From Kordia sp. TARA_039_SRF (lineage in GTDB: Bacteria > Bacteroidota > Bacteroidia > Flavobacteriales > Flavobacteriaceae), in contig SMNH02000002.1 in NCBI GenBank assembly GCA_006383075.2, positions 59,020 through 123,019 of the forward strand: 64,000 nucleotides of DNA, read 5' to 3'. Made by a program: the position numbers and the translations under genes. The notes under the pieces were generated by a model, which saw only the letters and a list, made by a program, of their open reading frames with translations, had not been told where the DNA came from and searched no databases. The stretch's first letter is position 1. Each line of letters begins with the position of its first letter. Positions 45,089 through 54,095 of the stretch are shown one piece after another.

Positions 45089-46099
45089 TCACACTTTCGT
45101 GTAACTGATTCCGTTTACAATAACAGGCGAATATTCATGTTGGGCATGCTGTTTCATAATCGGTTGCATGACACATAAAACCGTCGTTTTCCCTTTGATA
45201 GATAACGTGTTGCCACGCACTTTGGTTAACCATCTAAATTTTTCTATCGGAATATTAAACGCGTTGATGGTACTGAGTAATTGTTCATCTTCCGAAATCC
45301 AATCGATGATTTCTTGCGTGTTGCGAAAGTTGGGAATGTCTGCACTATCTTCAAACTCAAATTCCCACTCAATCGGAATATTAAAGCGGTAGGTATACAA
45401 ATCGCCAGGCAATTGTTCGGTTCTCGTTTTTAATACCGTTTCCCAATCTGCCTTCACATTTGGGTATTTCTTTTTAAATTCCATCGCCAACGCTCTCGGT
45501 CCAGGCGAATGTGCTGTTGGATAGTATCCGTAATAGGTTTTTGCCAAATAATGCGCCGCGTACTTTCCACCAAAAACATTGAAAAATTCAGAAGCATATA
45601 ACGGAATGTTTCTATCGTTGGTAAATGCTTTTTTCAAACATTGTAATAGTACTGTATTTGTGCCCAAACCACAGGAATGAAATATGATGTTGGTGTCTTT
45701 TCGCAAAAAGTTGTTGTCCAACGGCATAATTTCATTCGTTTGCAACGCATCTTCTAAAGTCGCTGTGGTAATTCTGTCGCTTTCGCTCGTTACTTTTAAC
45801 GACAAGCCGCGCCACGGATTGCTGTGACTCACAATATGAATATCTCCATACACATTCGCATCGTAATGCAAACGCAACCACGCTAAGATTTCATCCAAAC
45901 TCTGCGCCTCTTCTACCACTTGAAAATGCTGATTCACAAAGTAATTTTTAGCATTCGTGTAATAGCTATTATCACCTTCATCAAAACCTGCGATAAACAC
46001 CAACGGTTGTCCTTTTTTCGTATTTTGTAAAGCTGTGTCAGTTCCCGCGAAAGCGAGAACTGCACAGCAAAAACACACTATAAAACTTAACTTTTTCAT
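45089..46099 (-). CDS. Secreted caspase-like (clan CD) peptidase candidate
   Basis: This 336-residue protein has a signal peptide (about 1-19). It has two motifs spaced like the clan CD His-Cys dyad: DIHIVSHSNPW (His92) and NIIFHSCGLGTNT (Cys143), with a hydrophobic strand before each. This resembles the DUF4347 and gingipain/caspase-like layout, but I cannot confirm the fold. Its ATG follows the stop of the VIT/vWA gene by one base, so the two are co-translated. Co-expression with a vWA protein suggests processing of, or partnership with, that protein. Confidence 0.65.
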   Translation of the reverse strand: MKKLSFIVCFCCAVLAFAGTDTALQNTKKGQPLVFIAGFDEGDNSYYTNAKNYFVNQHFQVVEEAQSLDEILAWLRLHYDANVYGDIHIVSHSNPWRGLSLKVTSESDRITTATLEDALQTNEIMPLDNNFLRKDTNIIFHSCGLGTNTVLLQCLKKAFTNDRNIPLYASEFFNVFGGKYAAHYLAKTYYGYYPTAHSPGPRALAMEFKKKYPNVKADWETVLKTRTEQLPGDLYTYRFNIPIEWEFEFEDSADIPNFRNTQEIIDWISEDEQLLSTINAFNIPIEKFRWLTKVRGNTLSIKGKTTVLCVMQPIMKQHAQHEYSPVIVNGISYTKV

Positions 46100-46100
46100 C

Positions 46101-48260
46101 TTAGTTATTTTTTAGCGTAATGGTTACTTTTTGTCCAAAATGATAGGCTTCATTCACATCTAATAAGTTGATTCGTTCCAACAATACTTCGTTTACAATC
46201 CAACTGCCGTTGATGAGGATTTCTACTTTTTCTATCGTACCGTCTTTTGCGATTTGCACACGAATTCCGTCATAGGTTTTTAAATATTTTTCTATGATTT
46301 TTGTGTAATTTTCACGAAACCAAATCGTTGCTTTTTCATGTAGATTTTTTGTATCTGTTTTCGCAATTTTCGTGCGTTTTTTTCGTTTTACAAAAGTTTT
46401 TCCTTTTACAGAAGCTTCTGCTCCAACCGCGCTGTTATTCACATTTTTCGGCATTGGCAACGGTTGTTTTACCGTAGTTCGTTTTCCGTTTTTGTTGACA
46501 ACTTCATGATCAACCGCTACAAACGACGTGTATTGCGTCACCAAATTGTATTGCAATCCTAACTTGATAACTTCTTGTTTGGTCTTATCACCAAAACGTC
46601 TTTTATAATCATCCAATCGTTCAATCTTTTTTCGTGCCCATAAATATTTTAGTGCTTCGTTGTCACTGCTTAAAATACCATCTGCAATATTGAATTCTTT
46701 TTGAAAAACACCGTTTCCTGTCTGTCCCGTAATGGTCAACGTTCCTTTAGCATCGCCTTTGTATTTTCCAAAAACCAAAATTGGTCGCGATGTAAACACA
46801 TCAGGAATACTGCTTGGCGTTACGTCATACGCGTTGAAACCGTCTGCTTTGATGCGTATTTGCGTCAATAATGGCGATTTGATATAGTTTCTAAACTTTT
46901 CTGCCACGGCATCCGCTTCATTCTTTCCAGTGGCAATAAACGATTCGCTATTGCTGACTTTTGCCATGCCTTCTAGCAAATATCTATTCACGCCAGCGCC
47001 AATTCCGAACGTAAATACATTGGCTTGTCCCAAGTTTTTTTCTATCATTTCAAAAGCTTCACGCTCTATACTTACATAACCGTCGGTAATCACAACCATA
47101 GAACGCGCGCTCGTTTTGTCCATTCGCGGTAACGCATACGCTTTTTTGAGTGCACTTAACAAATTTGTACCACCACCACCGCGAATATTGCTTAAAAAGT
47201 TAATTCCTTTTTGGATATTTTCTGGCGTGCATGGTAACGGTTTGCTTGCTAATGTACTTGAACCGCCTGCAAAAAATAGAATGTTGTAATGGTCGGTTTG
47301 TGGAAGATTTACCAATAAGTTGCGCAATAATTTTTTAGAAACTTCCATCGGATATCCGTTCATGGAACCTGAAACATCTACCACAAATAGATATTCTTTC
47401 GCGGTAGGTTGCATGTTTACAGACGCTTTAGGCGGCTCCATCATGTACGCAAAGAATTGTTCATCGTTTTCTTCATACAGTAATAATCCGGACTGAATTT
47501 CTTTGCCGCGCATGCTGTATTGTAAAATGAAATCGCGATTGGAAGGATTTTGATTTGCAATTGTCAACGAAACTTCCGCTTTTCGTGTTATTGGATAGTG
47601 TACTTTGATGTCGTGCGTGTTGGAAGAAACATCTGCAATCGGAATTCCCGAATTGATTTGTACGTTTATATCGTAGTCAAAAGTATCTGCAACTCCTTTT
47701 TTTGTATACGGTTGACTGAAAGTTGTTTCTCCAGAAGTTTGTTCGCCAGTATAACGCGGTCCGACCACACCTGGAAAGACAAATTCGTAGCTTCCAGCCA
47801 ATGGAACTAGTATTTCAGTGTAATAAATATCTATTGTTACGAGGTCGTTTTTCAAGATGTTTCCCACGTTCATTTGAAATACATTTGGACGCTGCTGATC
47901 GAGTTTTGCGGCTCTTTTTCCTTCTTTGAGTGCTTTGTCATAAACACGTTGTGCTTCTTGCTTTTCAAAAATTTGCGCATTGATGGTACGATTGCCAATC
48001 GTCATTTGCATTTTGTGTACTGCAGCTTGTGTAGACAGTGGAAATAGGTATTTGGCTTCAATCGGAGTTTTTCCTGTGTTTTGATAGGTTTGCGCAATAT
48101 GCACATGTGCAATGTTTCCCGAAATTTTCACGTTCGCTTTGGTAGATTTTAACGGAATTACCGCATTTGGCGTAAGGATTTCTAGGTATGGACTTTCTGT
48201 TTTTTGTGCGAAGCTACTAATCGAAATTAGCAATAGTAAGAAGATACAAAAGTGTTTCAT
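46101..48260 (-). CDS. Secreted VIT and vWA domain protein
   Basis: This 719-residue protein has a signal peptide (1-18), a VIT domain at about 22-150 (HVHIAQTYQNTGKTPIEAKY), a von Willebrand A domain at about 285-450 with the MIDAS motif DVSGSMNG near 292, and a C-terminal domain at about 640-719. That last domain (IWFRENYTKIIEKYLKTYDG to KVTITLKNN) is shared with the lipoprotein at 44368. VIT/vWA proteins act in surface adhesion or complex assembly. The peptidase candidate lies directly downstream. Promoter: see 48299-48369. Confidence 0.88.
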   Translation of the reverse strand: MKHFCIFLLLLISISSFAQKTESPYLEILTPNAVIPLKSTKANVKISGNIAHVHIAQTYQNTGKTPIEAKYLFPLSTQAAVHKMQMTIGNRTINAQIFEKQEAQRVYDKALKEGKRAAKLDQQRPNVFQMNVGNILKNDLVTIDIYYTEILVPLAGSYEFVFPGVVGPRYTGEQTSGETTFSQPYTKKGVADTFDYDINVQINSGIPIADVSSNTHDIKVHYPITRKAEVSLTIANQNPSNRDFILQYSMRGKEIQSGLLLYEENDEQFFAYMMEPPKASVNMQPTAKEYLFVVDVSGSMNGYPMEVSKKLLRNLLVNLPQTDHYNILFFAGGSSTLASKPLPCTPENIQKGINFLSNIRGGGGTNLLSALKKAYALPRMDKTSARSMVVITDGYVSIEREAFEMIEKNLGQANVFTFGIGAGVNRYLLEGMAKVSNSESFIATGKNEADAVAEKFRNYIKSPLLTQIRIKADGFNAYDVTPSSIPDVFTSRPILVFGKYKGDAKGTLTITGQTGNGVFQKEFNIADGILSSDNEALKYLWARKKIERLDDYKRRFGDKTKQEVIKLGLQYNLVTQYTSFVAVDHEVVNKNGKRTTVKQPLPMPKNVNNSAVGAEASVKGKTFVKRKKRTKIAKTDTKNLHEKATIWFRENYTKIIEKYLKTYDGIRVQIAKDGTIEKVEILINGSWIVNEVLLERINLLDVNEAYHFGQKVTITLKNN

Positions 48261-48298
48261 GATATTGGATTTTGATAGTTTTTGTGTGTTTGTTGTAC

Positions 48299-48369
48299 CA
48301 AATATCCTTTGAAACTGCTGTAAAATTTGGACTGTTTTAGAATTCGTTGCAAGCTATCTAGAATTCGTT
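48299..48369 (-). promoter_or_regulatory. Direct-repeat promoter of the VIT/vWA operon
   Basis: On the minus strand, AACGAATTC occurs at 48369-48361 and at 48348-48340, 21 bp apart. A -7-like GATATTTG (48306-48299) lies 34 bp further on, the same distance as in the 44981-45051 element. Confidence 0.72.
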
Positions 48370-48469
48370 CTGCACCATTTCATTTCTCACGAAAGTGAAA
48401 AAAAAATACAAATTAGGTAGTTATTTAGTTTTAATAGTATTTTTACTCCATTCAAAATTGAATAAAAAC

Positions 48470-49711
48470 ATGTGCCAAGCTAAAGAACATTTTATTTTTT
48501 GCTCTTGTGTAGATAAAAAGAAAGATATTTCTAAAGGAACACGAAACCATTACTATTCGTGGAGACTAATGAAATACATAGGTTCAAAAAAGACTCGTAT
48601 TATGGGAAAAATTAAAATCCCACATAAGGCGCTTGGAAATGGAGTTAGTATTGATGCTATTTGCCAACAATTGAATTCAAATTTTCAATCTTTTGATTTT
48701 GAGTACACACCTTCAGAAAGAGACAGCTTACACATAAAAGTTTCACATCCTTTTGAAGATTTTAAATATTTTACGCTGATTTTTAAAGATAATGTATGGC
48801 AAAGTGGAAGTAATCCTGTTTTTACCTCAATTACAGAAAAAATTGCCAGCGGACGATTTAAAAAACAAACTATAGAAAAACAATATATTTCTAAACAGAA
48901 TGACTACTTAAAAGCAGAAGCGGATGATTTAGAAACTATTTTTTCTCAAATAATCACTAATAAAAGCACGTATCAATCTTGGAAAAGATTGCAAAGAAAA
49001 ATACAGCAAGAGCCACATTTTTTTCTTCCAAAGGTTGCCAAACTTTATCAATCAAAAATCCAAGAAAAACGACTTACAGCGAGCTTTATCTTAATTCTTC
49101 TATATTATTATAATTTTAAAGCACAGCAAGTCAAAAAAATGTTATATGATTTACTGCAAACAGAACATGTTGAAGAAATTATCAGTTTAGTGATAAGAGC
49201 ATTTAGCATTCGTAAAGAAGGTTTATCAGAAGAATATATTAATTTAATTTACAATTTTAAATTTTGTGAAAATGATGTAAAGCATAGTATTATGTTCGCG
49301 TTTGCTGGACTAAAACATGAAAAAGTTGTGGATGTTTTTATCGAATTTTCTAATGATTCAAATTCTGAAATTCGAAAAACTGCTCTTTTTAATTTAAGAC
49401 AAATCAACAAACTTACAAACACTAATAAAATAAAAAATGTATTTCAGAAACGTGTTGGAGATACTTATCAACCAGCGCGACTCGAAGCTATTTTAGGATT
49501 AGCAGAACTCAAAGATGAAAATAGTGCGAATTATATTCTGAAAGAACTCGAAACGCTGAATACTCAAAGTGCATTACTTTTGGATGCTATAGCCATCTTA
49601 GGAGATACTGATTTTATTCCGCATCTTGAATCTCAAATTGAGAAACACAAAAACTCCGACACACGCCTTTCCAAATTAATTCAACAAACTATAGAATATT
49701 TAAAGAAGTAA
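48470..49711 (+). CDS. HEAT-repeat-like protein of unknown function
   Basis: I do not recognise this protein of about 413 residues. The C-terminal half (about 240-410) looks like HEAT or HEAT-like helical repeats, for example SEIRKTALFNLRQINKL and PARLEAILGLAELKDENSA. The N-terminus begins MCQAKEHFIFCSCV with Cys residues that may bind metal. The frame extends back to a GTG at 48395, but that part reads as a short hydrophobic stretch without family support, so I chose the ATG at 48470. It is divergent from the VIT/vWA gene. Confidence 0.65.
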   Translation: MCQAKEHFIFCSCVDKKKDISKGTRNHYYSWRLMKYIGSKKTRIMGKIKIPHKALGNGVSIDAICQQLNSNFQSFDFEYTPSERDSLHIKVSHPFEDFKYFTLIFKDNVWQSGSNPVFTSITEKIASGRFKKQTIEKQYISKQNDYLKAEADDLETIFSQIITNKSTYQSWKRLQRKIQQEPHFFLPKVAKLYQSKIQEKRLTASFILILLYYYNFKAQQVKKMLYDLLQTEHVEEIISLVIRAFSIRKEGLSEEYINLIYNFKFCENDVKHSIMFAFAGLKHEKVVDVFIEFSNDSNSEIRKTALFNLRQINKLTNTNKIKNVFQKRVGDTYQPARLEAILGLAELKDENSANYILKELETLNTQSALLLDAIAILGDTDFIPHLESQIEKHKNSDTRLSKLIQQTIEYLKK

Positions 49712-49847
49712 ACTCTGTATAAACCCCTTAATAATACAGGTGTTTTTACCTGATTTACAGTGAATTGACTTCAGTTTCAACAGTTTTCATGTGTTTTTCT
49801 ACTATATTTAGTTGCAAGAAAAACAAACCAACTTTAATTGATACGCC

Positions 49848-51512
49848 ATGAAACGTCTCTTTTTTTATTTTTTAATCGCTAGTATCGGATTGCAAATTTC
49901 CTGTAAAACAGATAAAGAGCCGATAGTCCTTTTTAAAACAACGTACAGCACCGCAACAGATTCCCTCACAGTGATTGATGATGAAAATGCATTATTGACG
50001 GTTTCGTTAGCAGATACAGATGCTTTTTCAAAATATACCTACACGATAAGTGACGAAGGAAAAACGCTGTATACAAATGACACAGTTCAACTTACCAAAG
50101 AGTTTACTATTGATGTTAAAAAACTGGCAAAACTTAAACCATTTTCCAGTGAAGACGTGGATGTGAATGTAACGCTTTTAGGCGATGACACTAGCAAAAC
50201 AATCACACGTGATGTTGATTATTTGTATGATGCCACTTCGCCTATTCCGTATGTAGTGATTACTGTAAAAAATGGTGATTTCCCTGTAGACAGAACACGA
50301 CTAGATGCCGATTTTAAGTTTTATGACGTTCCGATGCCAAATGGTTGGTATAGCTTGTCTGGCGCACATCAAACAGCTTCTGGAACGATTCACGCGCGCG
50401 GTCAGGGAAGTATGGCATTTCCTAAAAAGAGTTTTTCATTAAATTTTGGAAAAGACAATCCACTGTCAATTATGGGCATGCCTGACAGTCATAAATGGGT
50501 GATGATTGCCAATTGGGTAGATACCTCGCAATTGTGTAATAAAGTAGCGTATGACAGTTATGCTGAAATGGGACATTACGGCGCACAAAGCAGACATGTG
50601 CAAGTGTTTTTGAATGGTGAATATTGGGGATTGTACACGTATGGTGAAAAAATTCAACAAGGAAAAAATCATGTCAATACACCTAAGAAAAGTGATGGCG
50701 GATTTATCGTAAAAGAAGTTGACAATTCACCCGATTTTACCACCTATACAGGAAGAACTTTTCAATATGAATATCCTGATAATGAAGATGCTACCGACAA
50801 ACAAAAAGCGCATATCCAAGAAACCATCAATGCCTATGAAATTAAAGTAAAAAAAGGGGAAAACTGGGAAGCAAGCGTCGCTGAAGAAGCGGAGATTGAT
50901 TATTTTATCATGACGGATGTTTTTGCCAATCCTGACAGTTATTACAATGGAAAAAATGTATTCTACTTCCTCAATCAGGAAAATCAATTAGAACCTGTAA
51001 TTTGGGACTTTATTTGGGCATTTGGAACACCGTATTATGTGTGTTATGGCAACAATCCTTGGTGTTATATTTATTCGCCTGTAGGTACGCAATATTGCAG
51101 TGCTGAAACACCTTGCTCTTCTTGGGCTGGCAGCAGAATTTATAATCCCGACAGTGAACTCATGTACGGAAATCCGAAATACGAAAATCAACTTGGATTC
51201 AACCGTTTTTTATTAATGGAAGAATATATGAAAACCGCACAAAATGTCAACATGTTTAAAGATCGTTATTTTGAATGGAGAAATGGAACGAATGGCAAAA
51301 AAGCGGTATTATCTGATGAAAATATTTTAAGAAGAACCGAAGAGTTGATTCAAATTTTACGCTCTGGCGAAATTTATAAAAAAGACAGTCTGCGTTGGTC
51401 TGTATATCCTGATTTTCAGAAAAAAAGGTTCTCTCCTGAAGATGTTCGCAACAAAATTAAAGAGCGCTTAGAGTTTATGGACAACGCCGTAAAAGCGTTG
51501 AAAGTACAATAA
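49848..51512 (+). CDS. CotH kinase family lipoprotein
   Basis: This 554-residue lipoprotein has lipobox LQISC (Cys19) and a CotH-family kinase-like core. Key stretches are HARGQGSMAFPKKSFSLNFG at about 182-201, NGEYWGLYTYGEKI near 260 and PVIWDFIWAFG near 383, which match the conserved CotH blocks. Some CotH proteins are protein kinases in spore coats; in Bacteroidota the substrate is unknown. It is anchored in the cell envelope. It is monocistronic, with a clear gap before the thioesterase gene. Confidence 0.9.
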   Translation: MKRLFFYFLIASIGLQISCKTDKEPIVLFKTTYSTATDSLTVIDDENALLTVSLADTDAFSKYTYTISDEGKTLYTNDTVQLTKEFTIDVKKLAKLKPFSSEDVDVNVTLLGDDTSKTITRDVDYLYDATSPIPYVVITVKNGDFPVDRTRLDADFKFYDVPMPNGWYSLSGAHQTASGTIHARGQGSMAFPKKSFSLNFGKDNPLSIMGMPDSHKWVMIANWVDTSQLCNKVAYDSYAEMGHYGAQSRHVQVFLNGEYWGLYTYGEKIQQGKNHVNTPKKSDGGFIVKEVDNSPDFTTYTGRTFQYEYPDNEDATDKQKAHIQETINAYEIKVKKGENWEASVAEEAEIDYFIMTDVFANPDSYYNGKNVFYFLNQENQLEPVIWDFIWAFGTPYYVCYGNNPWCYIYSPVGTQYCSAETPCSSWAGSRIYNPDSELMYGNPKYENQLGFNRFLLMEEYMKTAQNVNMFKDRYFEWRNGTNGKKAVLSDENILRRTEELIQILRSGEIYKKDSLRWSVYPDFQKKRFSPEDVRNKIKERLEFMDNAVKALKVQ

Positions 51513-51581
51513 TCGTTTCTACATGCTACGATTTTAATGAAAGAAGCTGTATTTTTATGGTATCTTCTTAAAAAAGTCACT

Positions 51582-52127
51582 ATGAGCATACATTACAAAT
51601 CTGCGTCTGAATCGCGCGTGGCAATTTCAGAATTGATGTTGCCTTCGTATTCCAATTTTAATGGTAAAATTCATGGAGGTTATATTCTTTCGCTGTTAGA
51701 TCAAATTGCTTTTGCTTGCGCTTCCAAACATTCAAGAACGTATTGCGTCACTGCTTCGGTAGATACGGTTGATTTCCTAAATCCGATTGAAGTGGGCGAA
51801 TTGGTTACGATGAAAGCTTCTATCAATTATGTAGGACGTACGTCAATGGTTGTAGGTATTCGCGTTGAAGCGGAAAATATTCAAACAGGCAACGTCAAGC
51901 ATTGCAACTCTTCCTATTTTACGATGGTGGCACGTGACGATAAAGGAAACGGCGTAGAAGTAGACGGTTTACTATTAGAAGATACTACTGCCATCAAACG
52001 TTTTTTAAAAGCAGTAAAACGTATCGAAATGAAACGTAAACGAAAAGAGGAATTTGACCGAGAAGATTTTGTCCCGAACGATTATTTAGCTGATTTGGAA
52101 AAGTATAAAGTGAAGGTTACTTGTTAG
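51582..52127 (+). CDS. Acyl-CoA thioesterase (hotdog, long form)
   Basis: This protein of about 181 residues has the hotdog fold with SNFNGKIHGGYILSLLDQIAF and ASVDTVDFLNPIEVGELV, as in YciA/BACH acyl-CoA thioesterases. A basic and acidic tail of about 45 residues after the domain (RIEMKRKRKEEFDRED) is longer than in the 22901 enzyme. The start at 51582 is preferred: the extra 15 residues upstream, from 51537, are not family-like. Confidence 0.9.
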   Translation: MSIHYKSASESRVAISELMLPSYSNFNGKIHGGYILSLLDQIAFACASKHSRTYCVTASVDTVDFLNPIEVGELVTMKASINYVGRTSMVVGIRVEAENIQTGNVKHCNSSYFTMVARDDKGNGVEVDGLLLEDTTAIKRFLKAVKRIEMKRKRKEEFDREDFVPNDYLADLEKYKVKVTC

Positions 52128-52175
52128 GTGTTGGGTCTTTGGTGTTGGATGTTGGGTTTAGTTCTAAACCAGCTA

Positions 52176-52505
52176 CTATTTTTTCACAAAACGCTTGGTA
52201 ATTGATTTTTTTTCAGTGATAACTTTCACTAAATAAATACCTGATTTCCACGAAGAGATATCAATTGCGTTGTGAATTGTGGTTAATTTTCCTGTGTAAA
52301 TTTTTCTTCCTAGCAAATTATACACTTCAACAGCTGCATCTGATTTTTGAGAAAGTCGAATGTTTAATTCATTCACTCCAGGATTGGGAGAAATGGTAAA
52401 AACTGTTTCCGAAGTTGAAGCAAATTGCGTAGTCGCAGTACTTTGGGCAACAGTTGCCGTACTGAAAGATACTAGTAAAATAAGTAAAAGTAGTGTTCGC
52501 TTCAC
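52176..52505 (-). CDS. Small secreted protein consisting almost only of a T9SS type A sorting domain
   Basis: This 109-residue protein has a signal peptide (about 1-20) and then about 75 residues that match the type IX secretion C-terminal sorting domain: TISPNPGVNELNIRLSQ, then VEVYNLLGRKIYTGKL, and SGIYLVKVITEKKSITKRFV at the end. Nothing else is left for a cargo domain. It would pass to the surface and carry no passenger. It is convergent with the thioesterase gene and marks the host as T9SS-positive. Confidence 0.88.
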   Translation of the reverse strand: MKRTLLLLILLVSFSTATVAQSTATTQFASTSETVFTISPNPGVNELNIRLSQKSDAAVEVYNLLGRKIYTGKLTTIHNAIDISSWKSGIYLVKVITEKKSITKRFVKK

Positions 52506-52702
52506 TAGTTATTGATTTGGTGTATTACACAAATGTAATAATTATTTAGAAAAATGACCTTTTTTTAACATTCATTGTCTAAATTTTAATATATCAGTAA
52601 AACTACGTGGTTCTATATTCGCGTGAAAATCTTCTATTCCTTCTTTTTTTTTAGCTGTTAATTTGTGAGTACTAGTATTAATTCTCACAATGAAAAAACA
52701 CA

Positions 52703-53986
52703 ATGAATCCATCAACACAACTACTCCAGCAGATATATAGTCTGTCCTTTTCCGTTAATTCTGCTTCTGGACTATCTTGGTCACAAACTGATTGTAAAAG
52801 CGGCATGATTGAAATGCAAAATTACGTGACCAAAGTTGCACATGATGTCCTTACAGAAACAAGCGCGATTATTGGTGACTGGAAAGCTATTTGGGGACCT
52901 ATTGTGTACGCAAACAACGCAACTTCTCAATCAGTTCATGCGGATAATACGATGGGAATGTACTACAACGAAGCGGAAAATACCATTGTGATTGCCATTG
53001 CTGGCACCAATATCAATTCTCCGTATGGCTGGTTGGTGGAAGATTTTTCCGTGCATAAAACTGTTTCATGGGAATTGGTTACGGGCGTGCCAAGCTCAGG
53101 TAATATTTCTACAGGAACGCATACAGGACTCAATATTTTATTGAACATGACCGACAAAGCAACTGAAACTTTAGTAACTGCTTTAAAAAATTTTGTCAGC
53201 AATCAAACTTCTACTGAAAAGATACAAATCGCTGTGGCTGGACACAGTTTGGGCGGAGCGCTCTCTCCTACACTTGCCATGTATTTAGTCGATACCAAAA
53301 GTGAATGGGATGCTGCAAATAAAACAACTATCGGAGCGTTTCCAACAGCAGGACCAACACCTGGCGATGAAGGATTTGCTTCGTATTACGAAAAGCAAAT
53401 TAAAGCGAAAAATATTTACTATTTGAGTCAACACAATGCGTTGGATATTGTGCCACATGCGTGGGAAAAGGGCGATTTGGCAAAAATACCCACCATTTAT
53501 AACAAATACATCAAGCAACCTAATGATGCCAATCCTGCGGAAGTGTTGACAGGAACATTGGCTACCGTAGCAGCGTTAAATGCGTTGTCTTCTAAAAACA
53601 TTGCAGGCATTCCTGTAAATCGCTACAAACAAATTTCACCATCAACAACGTTACAAGGAACTTTTAATCATGATATTGATGATAAAATTTCCAAAAAATT
53701 AAAGTACATCCGATTGGTCTTGCCACTCGCCTTGGGGAAATATGCAGTATACTTACGGAATTTAGTTCGATTTGCCGCTCAGGCGGGAACGCAGCATGTT
53801 TCGGAATATTACAAGTTGCTCAATATTGAGGAATTTATGTACGCTTACAAAGAAATTTTACAAAAAAATAAACCTACATCAGAGATCACACTAGAACCGT
53901 ACGAACAAGCGGTAAAATCGATTGCAAAAATTGATTTACAAAAAATTGATGAAGCCGCTATGCAGCTTGCGCAAGAGCATCATTAA
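52703..53986 (+). CDS. Class 3 lipase-like alpha/beta hydrolase
   Basis: This 427-residue protein has the nucleophile elbow AGHSLGGALSP near residues 177-187 in the middle of an alpha/beta-hydrolase core that looks like fungal-type class 3 lipases. The NTIVIAIAGTNINSP strand is the preceding core, and NALDIVPHAW near 253 may carry the catalytic His. There is no signal peptide, so it is cytoplasmic, or secreted by another route. The C-terminal 120 residues are helical and unassigned. Confidence 0.82.
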   Translation: MNPSTQLLQQIYSLSFSVNSASGLSWSQTDCKSGMIEMQNYVTKVAHDVLTETSAIIGDWKAIWGPIVYANNATSQSVHADNTMGMYYNEAENTIVIAIAGTNINSPYGWLVEDFSVHKTVSWELVTGVPSSGNISTGTHTGLNILLNMTDKATETLVTALKNFVSNQTSTEKIQIAVAGHSLGGALSPTLAMYLVDTKSEWDAANKTTIGAFPTAGPTPGDEGFASYYEKQIKAKNIYYLSQHNALDIVPHAWEKGDLAKIPTIYNKYIKQPNDANPAEVLTGTLATVAALNALSSKNIAGIPVNRYKQISPSTTLQGTFNHDIDDKISKKLKYIRLVLPLALGKYAVYLRNLVRFAAQAGTQHVSEYYKLLNIEEFMYAYKEILQKNKPTSEITLEPYEQAVKSIAKIDLQKIDEAAMQLAQEHH

Positions 53987-54095
53987 AATACTTTTGCACC
54001 ATCAATACATTTATTCTTTTATTGTTAAAAAAATGTTTCCAATAAATCAACTGATTTTGCGGAAACATTTTTGTGTGATTTTATACGTTGTATTT

